Assembly: GCA_032622095.1 (NCBI GenBank)
Contig: CP136069.1
Span: forward strand, 161,935,043 to 161,999,042
Direction: 5' to 3'
DNA length: 64,000 bases
Source of the DNA: Siphonodentalium dalli
Taxonomy: Eukaryota; Mollusca; Scaphopoda; Gadilida; Siphonodentaliidae
Shown: positions 24,219 to 36,217 of the stretch, piece by piece
Numbering within the stretch: the first letter of the stretch is position 1
Layout of the letters: each line of letters begins with the position of its first letter
Notes under the pieces: model-generated
The model's database searches: none
The model's input: only the letters and a program-made list of their open reading frames with translations
What the model was told of the DNA's origin: nothing
Translations under genes and position numbers: made by a program

Positions 24219-25109
24219 CACCCCATGCATCCGGATATGCTCGTAGCGGAAGACATGCTCGTAGCGGAATAACCAAATGGCCCGCGATTTTCACACCGTT
24301 CACGGTTAGACACATGTTGCACCGAAACCAACACATACCAGTGGTTGACGGTGGTGGTACTATTTGTGGCTATAATTTACCCAACTGTACATCAAACTTC
24401 TTTAAACATGGACGCAGTTTAATCCTATTTTACCGGGAAGTTAGGCCAAAAATTGTGGCAAAATTTGCATTTCTTACATAAAATTATGATTTCCGTGGTA
24501 ACAGCCCAGACAATATAGTCTTTGCATACATTGATATTTCCGCGGATATTCCCTTAATATAATAGACAACATTTTCAGTCATGTTTCTACATTTTCCATA
24601 GTAAAATATTACCATATATGCAGGTCATAGCAAGAACATATGGTATGTCTATAGCAGTGGTTTTACGTTTTCTATAGACATGCCCCAAAATCAAGTGAGT
24701 GCCTCGATGGAAACTAATTTTTCGGGCACTAATATGATTGACATCGCAAACATGTCCAGTTCATTTTGAAGCTAAGATGTCATACTTTGAGAGACTGTAT
24801 GTTATATAATGTGTCAATGCAAAGATTCATTAAAATGTGATAAAACTTTTATCTAGTATGTATTTCAGGTCTTAATTTTCGTATAAAACCCGATTATCGA
24901 ACAGTAATATGCAAATTGCGGAAACCACAACCGCTCATTTCTGTAGACCGATTATCGCTGTTAACGTTTAAAAAAAAATCAAGGTAAACTAAACCGTGTT
25001 TTTATGAAATAACTTACGACAACTAAAGACGATGTGCAAATCGCGGGCCATGTGGTTATTCCGCTACGAGCATGTCTTCCGCTACGAGCATATCCGGATG
25101 CATGGGGTG
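24219..25109. mobile_element. 891-bp TIR element with ATGAC target duplication
   Basis: The left end starts CACCCCATGCATCCGGATAT and the right end finishes ATATCCGGATGCATGGGGTG. TIRs of about 70 bp reach CCCGCGATTT. Within each TIR the 13-mer GCTCGTAGCGGAA occurs twice, a possible subterminal transposase-binding repeat. Flanking ATGAC is at 24,214-24,218 and 25,110-25,114. There is no transposase-like ORF. The superfamily is not recognised. Confidence 0.8.
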
Positions 25110-26639
25110 ATGACCAATGTTGACGTATAAAGTAACGCGACTGTACTGTCACACAATTATCAGGGTGAACCCGTCAAATATGGACTCTAGTTCCCAATAT
25201 CGAACAGCTCAGAAAACATTTGCAGATCCGTAAACATTTGAAGAGCTGTAAGGCTACAGTAATTTAAAAAAAAAAATTAAAATTGACAATAACAGTGAAA
25301 ACAGTAGCCAAAACGGCACTGTAGAGGCAGTAGCCAAGGGTGCACTACCAGTGGAAACTACCATGCACCAAGGCGGAAACTAAAAATAACCGCACGACAG
25401 CTGCTAATATGCACTGCAAGCAGTTGTAAAAATATGCACTGCAATGCCAACTGAATGGCAAGAAATAGCAGAAAACCTGCGCAAAAAAAAACAAAACAAT
25501 TTTTTTAAATCCGCCTGTCTTATTAGACTGCCGGTCTCAAGCCCGGATAAAGGATGAGAGGAGTTTATTGTAATGCGAGAAGCTTTACGCCAGGCACGCT
25601 CATGCATTTAATTAGTTATTAGACGCCATTCAATAATCCGCTATGAACAAGTCCGGCGCTCTCCCGTCAATGCGTCATATTCATGATATAAAACTTAATT
25701 TAACTGAAATTTTCAAATATTTTCTTGAACAATGTTATACACAACATAGTGTATATGATTAAATAGCATAACACCCTCTCCATTTGCCATTATTCTTATT
25801 TTTAACCCGCCGGACTTCTTTTCGCCCGCCGGTCTTCGCCGGACTTCTTTTTGAACGACCGATCGAGTGCGCTAAATTTGTAAACAAAGTTTTGTCAATA
25901 GTCGTTTTGGTCAAACTATCCATTTTTAGACCGGGACAGCAGATCCGAATAGTAGCTAAGATGTATTTAGATAGAATTATCAAAAGAATTTGACCGATCA
26001 GGGTAGATTTTAAGAGAATGGAGTGGAGAAATCTTGGTGATAATTCCAGAAAATAAAGATGGAGGAGAATCACAATTAAACTTCCCACAATGCACTTCAC
26101 TAAACCAGGGGTTCCCAATAGGTGATATATTATTTTCAGGCTATCAGAGTATTTATATTTTCAACAACATATTATTACACCGGTGACTTTAAGTTTACAA
26201 TTTCAGCCTGTCCTGACCCTATGGATACGATTTATCATATTTTCAAAAACGTATTATACACCGGTGCCGTTAATTTTACAATTTCAGCATATACGTGATT
26301 CTATTGGTACGATTGAGTAAGGTACAAAAAAAAATATCCAAGAATATATTTCTCCATTCGACCATGAGTCTGTACAGATCTGTACACCAGTGTCCACCCA
26401 CTTCGTGGCGGGAATAAATAAATACTTCTTTATTGGTGGGACGGATTAAACGCGATAACAAAATGATAATCGCTCCGAGCCACTACTTATATTCCATGTG
26501 TAAGAATCATGTTTTGTGATGCCATTTGGATATACAATTTATGAGAATACGTGTAAAACATTGAGAGCAAGAGTATTCTCTAAATATCCACATCACTTTA
26601 ACATGGGCAACGCCGGGTAACCCTGCTAGTATATAATAA
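25110..26639. other. Unassigned; a possible hAT end and a short tandem duplication
   Basis: I see no convincing gene. CAGGGGTTCCCAATAGG at about 26,107 resembles the end of a hAT transposon, but I find no partner end. A ~85-bp unit with ACACCGGTG and TTTACAATTTCAGC is duplicated at about 26,155-26,235 and 26,240-26,290. The 119-codon minus frame at 25,759-26,118 is hydrophobic at its N-terminus but matches nothing I recognise. Confidence 0.4.
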
Positions 26640-28740
26640 ATATGATTACATTCCTCACATAATTTTCTTCTTTTTGGTATAAATTAAATGGTTATCAAAA
26701 ATATATCAAAAAAGATATTTGAAAAAAAAAACAATGGGAAACATAACAAAAACTACCTGCAATCACTGCTGTTTTTGGTTCTTCAACCGTTCTTGAGAAT
26801 TGAAAAACAACAGGGTACGTCTGAAGAACTAATATTGGACAAACGGATTGTTTAAAACTAAACTTCAATCATCATCGTCGTCGTAGTCATCATCATAATC
26901 ACTGTCGTCGTAGTCATAGCTGTCATCATCGTTGTAATCACCATCGTCGCTGTCGTCGTCGTTGTCATCATCATCGATGCCGTTGTCGTAGTCATCATCA
27001 TCAGCATCGATGTCGTCGTCGTGGTCATCACCATCGTCACTGTCGCCGTAGTCATCATCATCACGATCGCAGTCGTAGTAATCACCATCATCGCTGTCGT
27101 CGTCGTGGTCATCGTCATCATTGCTGCCGTCGTCTTGGTCATCATCACCATTGCTGTCGTCATCAAATAGATGATGTTGTTGACGATAAGGACGAAAACG
27201 AGGATGGCTTTAATGCGTGCGGATGGTGTAGATGATAGCTATGATTGTGACGACAACAACTATATATATACGACAACTTCGACGGGGATCGCAAATGACA
27301 CAGATGGCGCCGACGACGACAACAATGATGATGATAATGATAACGATGTCGACATCGATTGCCATAATAATGATGATGACCATGTCGACATCGATGGTAT
27401 TATAATGATGTTGACCATATTACTACACGACGACGATAATGATGATGATACTGATGACGATGTCGACATCGATTGCCATAATAATGATGATGACAATGTC
27501 GACATCGATGGTATTATAATGATGTTGACCATATTACTACACGACGACGATAATGATGATGATACTGATGACGATGTCGACATCGATTGCCATAATAATG
27601 ATGATGACCTTGTCGACATCGATGGTATTATAATGATGTTGACCATATTACTACACGACGACGATAATGATGATGATACTGATGACGATGTCGACATCGA
27701 TTGCCATAATAATGATGATGACCATGTTGCTAAACGACGACTGTGATGATTGTAATAATTAGGATGATGCTGGCATGCTGCCAATAGACGAGATTATTAT
27801 GATGACGACGATGATTATGATGACGACGATAATTATGACAACAACGACGACAGCGATAATGATGATAACGAACAGCGAGTATGATGACTACGACGACAAT
27901 ATCGGTGATGATGATGATGATGACTACGACGACAACATCGATGATTAAGATGATGACTACGATGACTATGATGATGATGATGACTAGGACGACGACAGCG
28001 ATGATGGTGTTGAATTCGACGATGACAGCACTGGTGATGACTAGGACGCCGACAGCGATGATCATGACAATGGATATTATGAAAACTACGACAGCGATGA
28101 TGATCATGATGATGACGGTGATGATGATAATAACCACGACGACGATGATGACGGTGACTACGACGAAGATAGAGATGGTGATCGATGGTGATGATGATAA
28201 TGGTGATGACTACAATGACGACAGCGATAATGACGACGGCGTTGACGATCACAATTGCGATGGTGATGAAGATGCTTACGATGATTACAATGACGACGAT
28301 GATAATAACGACGACGATGATTGAAGTTTAGTCGCAAATAATCCGTCTGTCCAATATTGGTTCTTCAATTCTCAGGAACCAAAACAGCAGTAATTGTAGG
28401 TAATTTCGGTTCTACAATTGTGTTATAAGCACGAAGAACCCACTATAGATCCTTCATCTTGGTCCCTGGGCCTCTTTTAATGGTGTAGTCGGAAAATTAA
28501 TGTCCGGAAAAGGTATATATATAACATGAAACTATTAAAAAAAAACATTCACGGCTGCTTTCTCTTCGTTCCTGCATCAACATTATGAATTCAGTTGCAT
28601 TTATCACGCGAACGATGAGTAAAAATAACACCGGGACCAACGAAACGATCTCAAATTAAATTTATCAAAACATATCAGAAACATCCGTATTTTCAGCGCT
28701 ATATGGACGAATGCATTCTCAAATATTCCGCATATATAGT

Positions 28741-28944
28741 AATGCTCTAATTAATCGACTCCTTAAACATAGCAGAATTATGGGTAACTTTTCAGGATTT
28801 AGTCGGAAATATGGCGTATTGCCATTCATCGGAAAGCTCTCCACGAGAGCTTTACGATGAATGGCAACAAGCCATATTTCCGACTAAATCCTGAAAAGTT
28901 ACCCATAATTCTGCTGTGTTTAAGGAGTCGATTAATTAGAGCAT
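28741..28944. repeat. Near-perfect palindrome, ~100-bp arms
   Basis: The left arm (28,741-28,841) starts AATGCTCTAATTAATCGACT. The right arm (28,845-28,944) is its reverse complement with few mismatches and only a few bases between arms. It is the most complete of the three hairpin states in the window. Confidence 0.85.
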
Positions 28945-28989
28945 TACTGTAGGTATATGTTTTATTCGTCGGAACCAAAATCGACAAGC

Positions 28990-29255
28990 TAACTGCCGCC
29001 TGACCTATACATGTATAGCCACCTGACCTAAACATATACTTGTATAGACTGCCGCCTGACCTATACTACATGTATAGCCACCCGACCTATACATGTATAT
29101 CATGCCGCCTGACCTATACATGTATGCATGACCTACATGTATACATGTATAGCCACCTGACCTATACAATGTACATGTATATACTGCCGCCTGACCTATA
29201 CATGTATGCCTTACATATTACATGGTGTAGGTCAGGCGGCAGTTAACTTGCCGAT
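28990..29255 (-). repeat. TACATGTATAGGTCAGGCGGC minisatellite, copy 3
   Basis: It is the inverted counterpart of the arrays at 6,262 and 13,978, with the same TTAA-containing palindromic borders. Confidence 0.75.
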
Positions 29256-29999
29256 TATGTAGATGCAGATGATTAACAAAATTAATGTTAACTGAACATG
29301 GCTCGTTCAAACCCCAAAATGATGTATACATAATATGGTGTGATTGCATGATATAACCCTACATTATATCGATTAAAAGGCCATTACATATATCCGTATC
29401 CCTCACTAGTGATGAATCGTCGCGTGCCTCCCGGGATCATTTGGCATCGCGCCAACAGAATTTATATTGATTTCTGGGGATTAATACTATTTCGAAAAGC
29501 CGGGCATGACACCAACATCAGACAATGCAAAATGATAGCTTTGTTCGTTAATGTTAAATTCTTGTCCAACTTCGTTGCACTAACGAAAATAGGAACAAGA
29601 TCAAAGAGGCAAATTGGGGGACTATATTTTCCAACGCCAACCAGAGCGCGCAAACGGTTATGAAGCGTCTCAGCCAACGCTGAAAATATATACATTTTGC
29701 AACTTCTTTTAAAGATGTTTATTTGTTAAAAAGGCATACGACTCGTTGTGAATCAAATTTATCAAACTCGTTTCCTAAAATCTTATAAATCCCAACATAA
29801 CTCATTGTAGATCCTCTACATCTCAAAACATACCTACATGTATGTATGTGGAATATTGCTGAAAACATCACTCCATATATCTCTGATATATGTTTATTTG
29901 TTCATTATCAATAATATGATGGCCGTTTTGTTTAGCACTTATAGATACATTATGACGAACAAGCCAACAATACATTGGGTGTTAAGTGCTGTGTAATTG

Positions 30000-30959
30000 C
30001 ACGGAATGTCCGTGAGACTCCCGGATTGCCATTGTTAAACCCTTCAAGTTCAAGGAGGCATGTTTAGTGGTTGATTTTCTTTTGGTCAGGTGATCTGGTT
30101 CGTGGTTATTTTCCTGCCATTTTGAAATCCAAGATGACCGCCATTCTCATGTCCACCCATAAGAACCACTCAACATGACGTCAGTTTTTATTATCTAGCT
30201 TATAAATTTGGCATTTATAGATAAATATCAGGGCATTTACTTGTAAAGAAAAAGAAATATTTGATAATTAATCAAAAAAGTTTGGGTAAATATGTGGGGG
30301 TATTTTCACATAGGGGTACATTCCGTTTGTTTTCTTTCCGCACATAAGAAGAAAAGATCAATGTATTCAATTTGGTTGTGTTCTCTGGACTGAGGGACAC
30401 ACAAAAATGTAAAATTTTGGTTTACATGCTATGCTTTGCCCGCGAAATTCAATCGAACCTGACCATCCCCTATTTTTTATTATTTCCATACACAACTTGA
30501 GTATTTGGAATGAGAATCTTGCGTATTGATGATTGGTTCGAACTGATTGACTCCATACACAAGTTGTCCATGTATTAAAAAAAAAGAAAAAAAGAACCAA
30601 AACAGTCCAGTTTGGTTATCCGCGAAGAACCCATATGGTTCATCAAGAAGAACCAGATGTGCTTCTCACGTAGAACCAAATCGGATCCTAAGAAGAACCA
30701 AATCGGTTTTCCGTCAAGAACATATCTGGTTCTTCTCAGAGAACCGATTCTTTTTTCGTAAGGGACAAATGCAAATTAACGCATATCTAAGAATTCCCTC
30801 CTCAACAGCTAGCAAACAATTCGGAAACCAAACGAGTCAATTAAGGGTTTTATGGTACCGATGTGCAATGTCACAAACTTAGAGGTGTAGGGAACCGATC
30901 ACTCTGAATGTTTCCTAAGTCGAGGTGACTGTTCTCGAACTGTTCATATAAATAAATTT
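30000..30959. repeat. Y module copy 3, first part
   Basis: It has the same orientation and content as 17,340-18,838: the AATCCGGGAG junction, AACCACTCAACATGACGTCA, and a short GAAGAACC array at about 30,590-30,755. Confidence 0.7.
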
Positions 30960-31566
30960 AAGTACAACTGGACTAGAAATAATCTCCCCAAATCGTTTAA
31001 GAATATGTTCACATATTCCCTCGGTGTTAACACCAGAAAGGCGGATAAATTAAGATGCAATAAGGCTGAAACATGTTTTTCAGAAGCCTTACCAAAGCAT
31101 TCATTTCCTAAAGTGTGGAACACGATAAATTCCAAAATAAAAAAATGTTAATTTAATTACACATTCAAAAAGTTATTGTCTATGGAACTAATAGGTACCT
31201 ATTCTCAAATGGTTATCTGTGCAAACAAATTATGCTACATTTGCAGTCGGTAAAAATCCACTTGACTCAATAATCTGAGCAAGGTTAACTTTTTAACTCA
31301 CATTAATATGCACTCTAGTTATCACCCTGAACATCCTAGATAGTCCTGTGTCACATGCACGGTGCTATCCGCGAATGTGACACAGGACTGTCGGAACAAC
31401 CTCACTAGTTTTGTTACAATCTCTTACACTTGTCCAAAATCTCTATTATAGTACAGCATTGTTCAAAATTGCAACCACATAAAATATTAAAATAGGCACC
31501 AACCGACCATCCAAATACCAAATAGTCTGTGAAAATGTAAATACGCCGTCATATATGTTCATATTG
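30960..31566 (+). pseudogene. Retrotransposon 3' end (Y module copy 3), truncated
   Basis: It carries the same ORF C-terminus and UTR as 18,839-19,440. In-frame differences (for example a stretch ending VWNTINSKI) and the loss of the AATAAAGATCT tail show decay. Homology stops abruptly at about 31,566, where the Harbinger relic begins. Confidence 0.5.
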
Positions 31567-33455
31567 CGCTGTGTATTGTCGAATATTAAAGGAACTACGC
31601 CGAAGGCAAAAGCAAAAACTCGAGGGGTACCTCAGGTTGAGTCTGGGGTTATTGGCACCCACGCAAAGGGCGCGGTATCGCATTCTCGGAAGATGAGAAA
31701 GCATCAATATTTGACTTTGTTGGCAGTGATATTGCTTCTTTGGAGAATAAGACGCCAGACAGCATGCACCAGAGGGCCAAAAACCAGACATGGGCTCTGA
31801 TAGTTACAAACCAGACATGGGCTCTGATAGTTACAAACCAGACATGGGCTCTGATAGTTACAAACCAGACATGGGCTCTGATAGTTACAAACCAGACATG
31901 GGCTCTGATAGTTACAAACCAGACATGGGCTCTGATAGTTACAAACCAGACATGGGCTCTGATAGTTACAAACCAGACATGGGCTCTGATAGTTACAAAC
32001 CAGACATGGGCTCTGATAGTTACAAACCAGACATGGGCTCTGATAGTTACAAACCAGACATGGGCTCTGATAGTTACAAACCAGACATGGGCTCTGATAG
32101 TTACAAACCAGACATGGGCTCTGATAGTTACAAACCAGACATGGGCTCTGATAGTTACAAACCAGACATGGGCTCTGATAGTTACAAACCAGACATGGGC
32201 TCTGATAGTTACAAACCAGACATGGGCTCTGATAGTTACAAACCAGACATGGGCTCTGATAGTTACAAACCAGACATGGGCTCTGATAGTTACAAACCAG
32301 ACATGGGCTCTGATAGTTACAAACCAGACATGGGCTCTGATAGTTACAAACCAGACATGGGCTCTGATAGTTACAAACCAGACATGGGCTCTGATAGTTA
32401 CAAACCAGGCATGGGCTCTGATAGTTACAAACCAGACATGGGCTCTGATAGTTACAAACCAGACATGGGCTCTGATAGTTACAAACCAGACATGGGCTCT
32501 GATAGTTACAAACCAGACATGGGCTCTGATAGTTACAAACCAGACATGGGCTCTGATAGTTACAAACCAGACATGGGCTCTGATAGTTACAAACCAGACA
32601 TGGGCTCTGATAGTTACAAAAACCAGACATGGGCTCTGATAGTTACAAACCAGGCATGGGCTCTGATAGTTACAAACCAGACATGGGCTCTGATAGTTAC
32701 AAACCAGACATGGGCTCTGATAGTTACAAACCAGACATGGGCTCTGATAGTTACAAACCAGACATGGGCTCTGATAGTTACAAAAACCAGACATGGGCTC
32801 TGATAGTTACAAACCAGGCATGGGCTCTGATAGTTACAAACCAGACATGGGCTCTGATAGTTACAAACCAGACATGGGCTCTGATAGTTACAAACCAGAC
32901 ATGGGCTCTGATAGTTACAAACCAGACATGGGCTCTGATAGTTACAAACCAGACATGGGCTCTGATAGTTACAAACCAGACATGGGCTCTGATAGTTACA
33001 AACCAGACATGGGCTCTGATAGTTACAAACCAGACATGGGCTCTGATAGTTACAAACCAGGCATGGGCTCTGATAGTTACAAACCAGGCATGGGCTTTGA
33101 TAGTTACAAACCAGACATGGGCTCTGATAGTTACAAACCAGACATGGGCTCTGATAGTTACAAACCAGACATGGGCTCTGATAGTTACAAACCAGACATG
33201 GGCTCTGATAGTTACAAACCAGACATGGGCTCTGATAGTTACAAACCAGACATGGGCTCTGATAGTTACAAACCAGACATGGGCTCTGATAGTTACAAAC
33301 CAGACATGGGCTCTGATAGTTACAAACCAGACATGGGCTCTGATAGTTACAAAAATGCACGAAAGACACCCGGATAAACTTAAACGGAAAGGTGTCGCGT
33401 TTAGAGAGTTCTGGCGAAGAATCAAAGGCAAAGCGAAGCAGACAGTTCGCTAAAA
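31567..33455 (+). pseudogene. Harbinger accessory (Myb/SANT-like) gene relic split by a minisatellite
   Basis: Before the array, one plus frame (about 31,670-31,790) reads GIAFSEDEKASIFDFVGSDI and then KTPDSMHQRAK. After it (33,353-33,453) the sequence continues MHERHPDKLKRKGVAF, REFWRRIKGKAKQTVR, stop. Acidic 'FSeDEk..i.dFV' followed by a basic 'W..IK.KAK' is the pattern of Myb/SANT-like accessory proteins that accompany PIF/Harbinger transposases. The transposase remnant next door on the opposite strand supports this. The array reads NQTWALIVT in the frame that joins both sides, apart from two 2-base slips at about 32,619 and 32,784. Domain assignment is from pattern only. Confidence 0.45.
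31790..33352 (+). repeat. 27-bp minisatellite, about 58 units
   Basis: The unit is 27 bp beginning CCAGACATGGGCTCTGATAG, then TTACAAA. It is nearly invariant: a G for A change (CCAGGCATGG) recurs in several units and one unit has CTTTGA. Two junctions have AAAAACC instead of AAACC, shifting the frame by two. Both strands give long ORFs (up to 381 codons) purely from the 9-codon period. Confidence 0.95.
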
Positions 33456-34060
33456 GAAATTGGACGTGTGTACAATCTATACAACCAATGACGCCTGGCA
33501 TCTTGGCATGTTAAAAAATCCATCTTTAATTCTGTTGATTTTCTCTCCACTTGGCATCTTAATAAACTGCCCCTTGTTCATGCAAATCGCCTCCGTAACC
33601 ACAGAAGTCATTCTGCGAATGGCGGGTTGTGACATGCCATGCAAATCTCCGGCAACTGTTTGGAAACAGCCAGTTGCATATAAAATCGCAGTGCAGCGCA
33701 CAGTTTTAAGACAGCAGGGACGGCATGATTTCTTTCCGTTGCACTCTCTGTTTCAGGGACTATACGTCCAAGTTACTGGAGCGTTACTTCCTTCGCGCAA
33801 TCGGTATCTCTGCAGGAACTCTTCTTCATCGAAATGTTCCAATGGATCAGTTCGGTCTCTAAATACCCTTAGAGCACAATCCCATCGTTGCAATCGTTCC
33901 CTGATTTTTGGTAAAGCACAGCAATTCCCAAGGCTGGCGAAGGAATAGTTCAATGATTATCCCATTGTTGGGCACCCGCAACTCATAAGAGACAAATCGC
34001 AATGGCGCTTCAAAGTTGGACCAGCCCGTGATGTTTCGGACATATCTATTCGCATTCAAT
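33456..34060 (-). pseudogene. PIF/Harbinger (HARBI1-like) transposase, truncated and frameshifted
   Basis: Read on the minus strand, in order: an N-terminal segment with DPLEHFDEEEFLQRYR (about 33,850-33,800); a middle segment in a second frame (PETESATERNHAVPAVLK, about 33,740-33,690); the hallmark ATGCFQTVAGDLHGMSQP (about 33,675-33,620); a segment with MNKGQFIKMPS; and MPGVIGCIDCTHV (33,501-33,463). These are the order and words of HARBI1-family transposases. The Asp of the CIDCTH motif corresponds to the first catalytic acid of the DDE triad. At least three frameshifts are visible, and the last two thirds of the catalytic domain are missing: homology ends just after CIDCTHV and meets the convergent accessory-gene remnant. 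It is not functional. Confidence 0.85.
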
Positions 34061-34729
34061 GGCGATCAGTTCATGTTAATCACGTTTTTGGGCGTGGCTA
34101 ACCGGCTATTGTGTCAAATCGCGGCCAGCGCACGGCACATTTCCAGTTCATTGCATTATGTGTGATCAATTGTGCTCTTAAGTCGGTCAGAGCACGCGAA
34201 TTGTTCTTTACCAGAATAAATCTCGTCTCCGACTCGATTGATTCTGGTAAAGAACAATTCTTGTGCTCTAGCCATTACTTAAACCCACATGACGTGCTCT
34301 TTCCTCGCGCTCCTGCTGTGCAAATTCTAGTATAAAAAGTGCGTCTATTTCAGACATTGTTCAAACATAAAAACTGACCACACACGACAAGACATAAAAC
34401 CGCTAAGGCCATTATCAATTTAACAACACAAGCCGGGCATAATTACCACTCAAGCAATAACGCTGTACCCAGGGACGTGGCTAGAGGGTCTCCAACTGCA
34501 CCCCCCTTGAATCAAACAAGAGACAATATTTTGCATTATTCCATTTACACCCCCCTTGAATCAAACCAAAACACTCCTTGAATCAGACCAAATGTTTTGC
34601 ATAATTTCATTCCCTCCTTGCACCTAAGTGTTCACAAACCTAATAGCCTATTTATAAACCATGGTTCAATCTACCCGGTATGATAATATTCATATATTTG
34701 AACCTGAAAAGTTCACAAATCCTAACATC
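34061..34729. other. Unassigned; short hairpin and a small direct repeat
   Basis: An inverted repeat with GAATTGTTCTTTACCAGAAT and its complement lies at 34,198-34,262 (~24-bp arms). CACCCCCCTTGAATCAAAC is repeated at about 34,500 and 34,550. This may be the remaining end of the Harbinger element, but I could not identify a matching terminal repeat. Confidence 0.45.
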
Positions 34730-35355
34730 TACAGTAGTGGTCTAACTCCAGACAAATGTACATAACAAAGGGCAATAGACCAGAACACACCGGGCCGACC
34801 ATGGTTGTTCGGCCCGGTGTGAGAAAATTTTGAAAACAAAACAAGCAAATCGCAAATCCTGACCTCAAGCTTTCCTAGTGTTGGAAATTTCAAACCTCAT
34901 ACTCTTCCTTAGTTTGGAAATTTTCCAACTGATGACCATTTCAGTCAACCATTTTAACCAAATGTAGTAAAATATTGTTTTCTTAAACTCATTAGCAGAT
35001 TTTTATTGGCCACGGGGAGGGACCAGGACACACCGGTGTGCGAAAATTTATGAAATCTGTACAAGAAAATCGCAAAATCCTAGCATCTAGACTATAGCCT
35101 CAATCATTGATAGAGTTGGAATTTCCAACCTGACACCCCATAAGGTTGGAAAATTTCCAACTGATGGCCATTTAAGTCCAATATTTTTACCAAAAGAAGG
35201 AAAATATGCAAATATTGGTCCAAAAACAATAAATTCCTCCCAATAAATTGTTTGAAAATCAAACTACAAGAACATTTTCAACCTACTGTTGGCGTGAAAT
35301 TTCCAACTATTGTTGTGTCAGGTATGAAATTTCCAACTGTTGAAAATTTTGACCC
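34730..35355 (+). repeat. GGCCGACCATGG / GTTGGAAATTTCCAAC repeat, second locus
   Basis: It has the same ~260-bp unit family as 6,870-7,633, with CGGGCCGACCATGGTTGTTC at about 34,791 and TTGGAAAATTTTCCAACTG-type palindromes. It ends in a poly-C run at about 35,353-35,370. The palindromes are self-complementary and could form hairpins. Confidence 0.65.
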
Positions 35356-35971
35356 CCCCCCCGGCCCCCCTGTCGCAACGTCTCTGGCTGTACCAGGTTA
35401 TATACGGTCAACCACAGGCACAAAACCATAGCTAAATACACAGCCAAAAGAACGCTGTTTTTTTTGTAGGGGTTTATATTTTGCATATACCCATGGTTAT
35501 ATAAACGGGCTACGAGCATCTAACTTCAGGTCTTTTCTGTCACGAACTTTTGTTTGTTCTGTTCTCTGTAATATTATTGTGTATGTACATGTATATATGG
35601 TCTGCATACGACGTCCCATCATCCACTGGCTGCATATACGGTGTGCATACGACGTCCCGTGTTGTGCTTCATTGAGGCAGATAATATATAATATCTGTAT
35701 TGCCTCCTTCTAAGGAGATATTGAATATATTACAATAATACACACAGAGGACAGTATAAATAGTGATTTGGGTTTTAGAAAAAATAACAGGAATATTGAA
35801 CGTGATGGAATCTCAGAATGCTTTCTGGTTTGCATGTCGAAGTTAGTGATAAATTAGGTAAACGACAAATTTTTCACGCTGAGCAATATATATGTGCTTA
35901 AATCTTGAGACAATATTTGGAAACAGAACTCGATCTGCTTTTAAGAGTTGACAGTTATAGAGTTACTGTGT
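35356..35971. other. Unassigned spacer
   Basis: It contains the segment shared with 17,111-17,152 and two copies of GCATACGACGTCCC (about 35,604 and 35,649). No gene is visible. Confidence 0.4.
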
Positions 35972-36217
35972 TTAAAACCCTTTCATGACGGTGAGCTGTG
36001 CTGGTGCAGCATTAAAGACCATGTGCCAGTACATTCTCTTATATATATACCACAAGGAGCCTCGCATATATAAGATAATTCGCTGGCTTAGAAGATCAAG
36101 GTAAATGTATGCTCTTATATATGCGAGGCTCCCTATTTGAGACTCACGTATAAAAGATAATTCATTGGCACAGGGTATTCGCAAAATCCCAGGAAGCTCC
36201 AGTCATGGACGGATTTA
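35972..36217. mobile_element. TTAA-flanked palindromic MITE, copy A
   Basis: It starts TTAAAACCCTTTCATGACGG and ends GGAAGCTCCAGTCATGGACG then GATTTAG. Two internal palindromes carry CTTATATATGCGAGGCTCCC and its inverse. TTAA plus CCCTTT-like ends suggest a non-autonomous piggyBac-like element. Relatives lie at 37,992, 40,998, 41,349 (partial) and 46,432. Confidence 0.7.

Larger units (their letters stand above)
26640..30000 (-). repeat. Composite repeat, X module copy 3 (inverted)
   Basis: This is the reverse complement of the copy 2 order: GAT cassette (about 26,747-28,415, with about four 114-bp units at 27,330-27,745), hairpin (28,741-28,944), minisatellite (about 28,990-29,255), leader (29,260-29,700), then GCACTTAACACC-type sequence at about 29,934-29,990. 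Confidence 0.75.

Noticed and set aside
25759-26118. 119-codon minus ORF with a hydrophobic start
   Set aside because: No recognisable family, no splice or promoter support, and next to a possible hAT end; chance ORF is likeliest.
31790-33352. CRISPR-like regularity of the 27-bp and 33-bp arrays
   Set aside because: There are no unique spacers between repeats; units are head-to-tail, and the genome is eukaryotic.
31649-33501. Several ORFs of 200-381 codons on both strands (CNYQSPCLV, VTIRAHVWF, DSYKPDMGS repeats)
   Set aside because: They are artefacts of a 27-bp tandem repeat, open in most frames.
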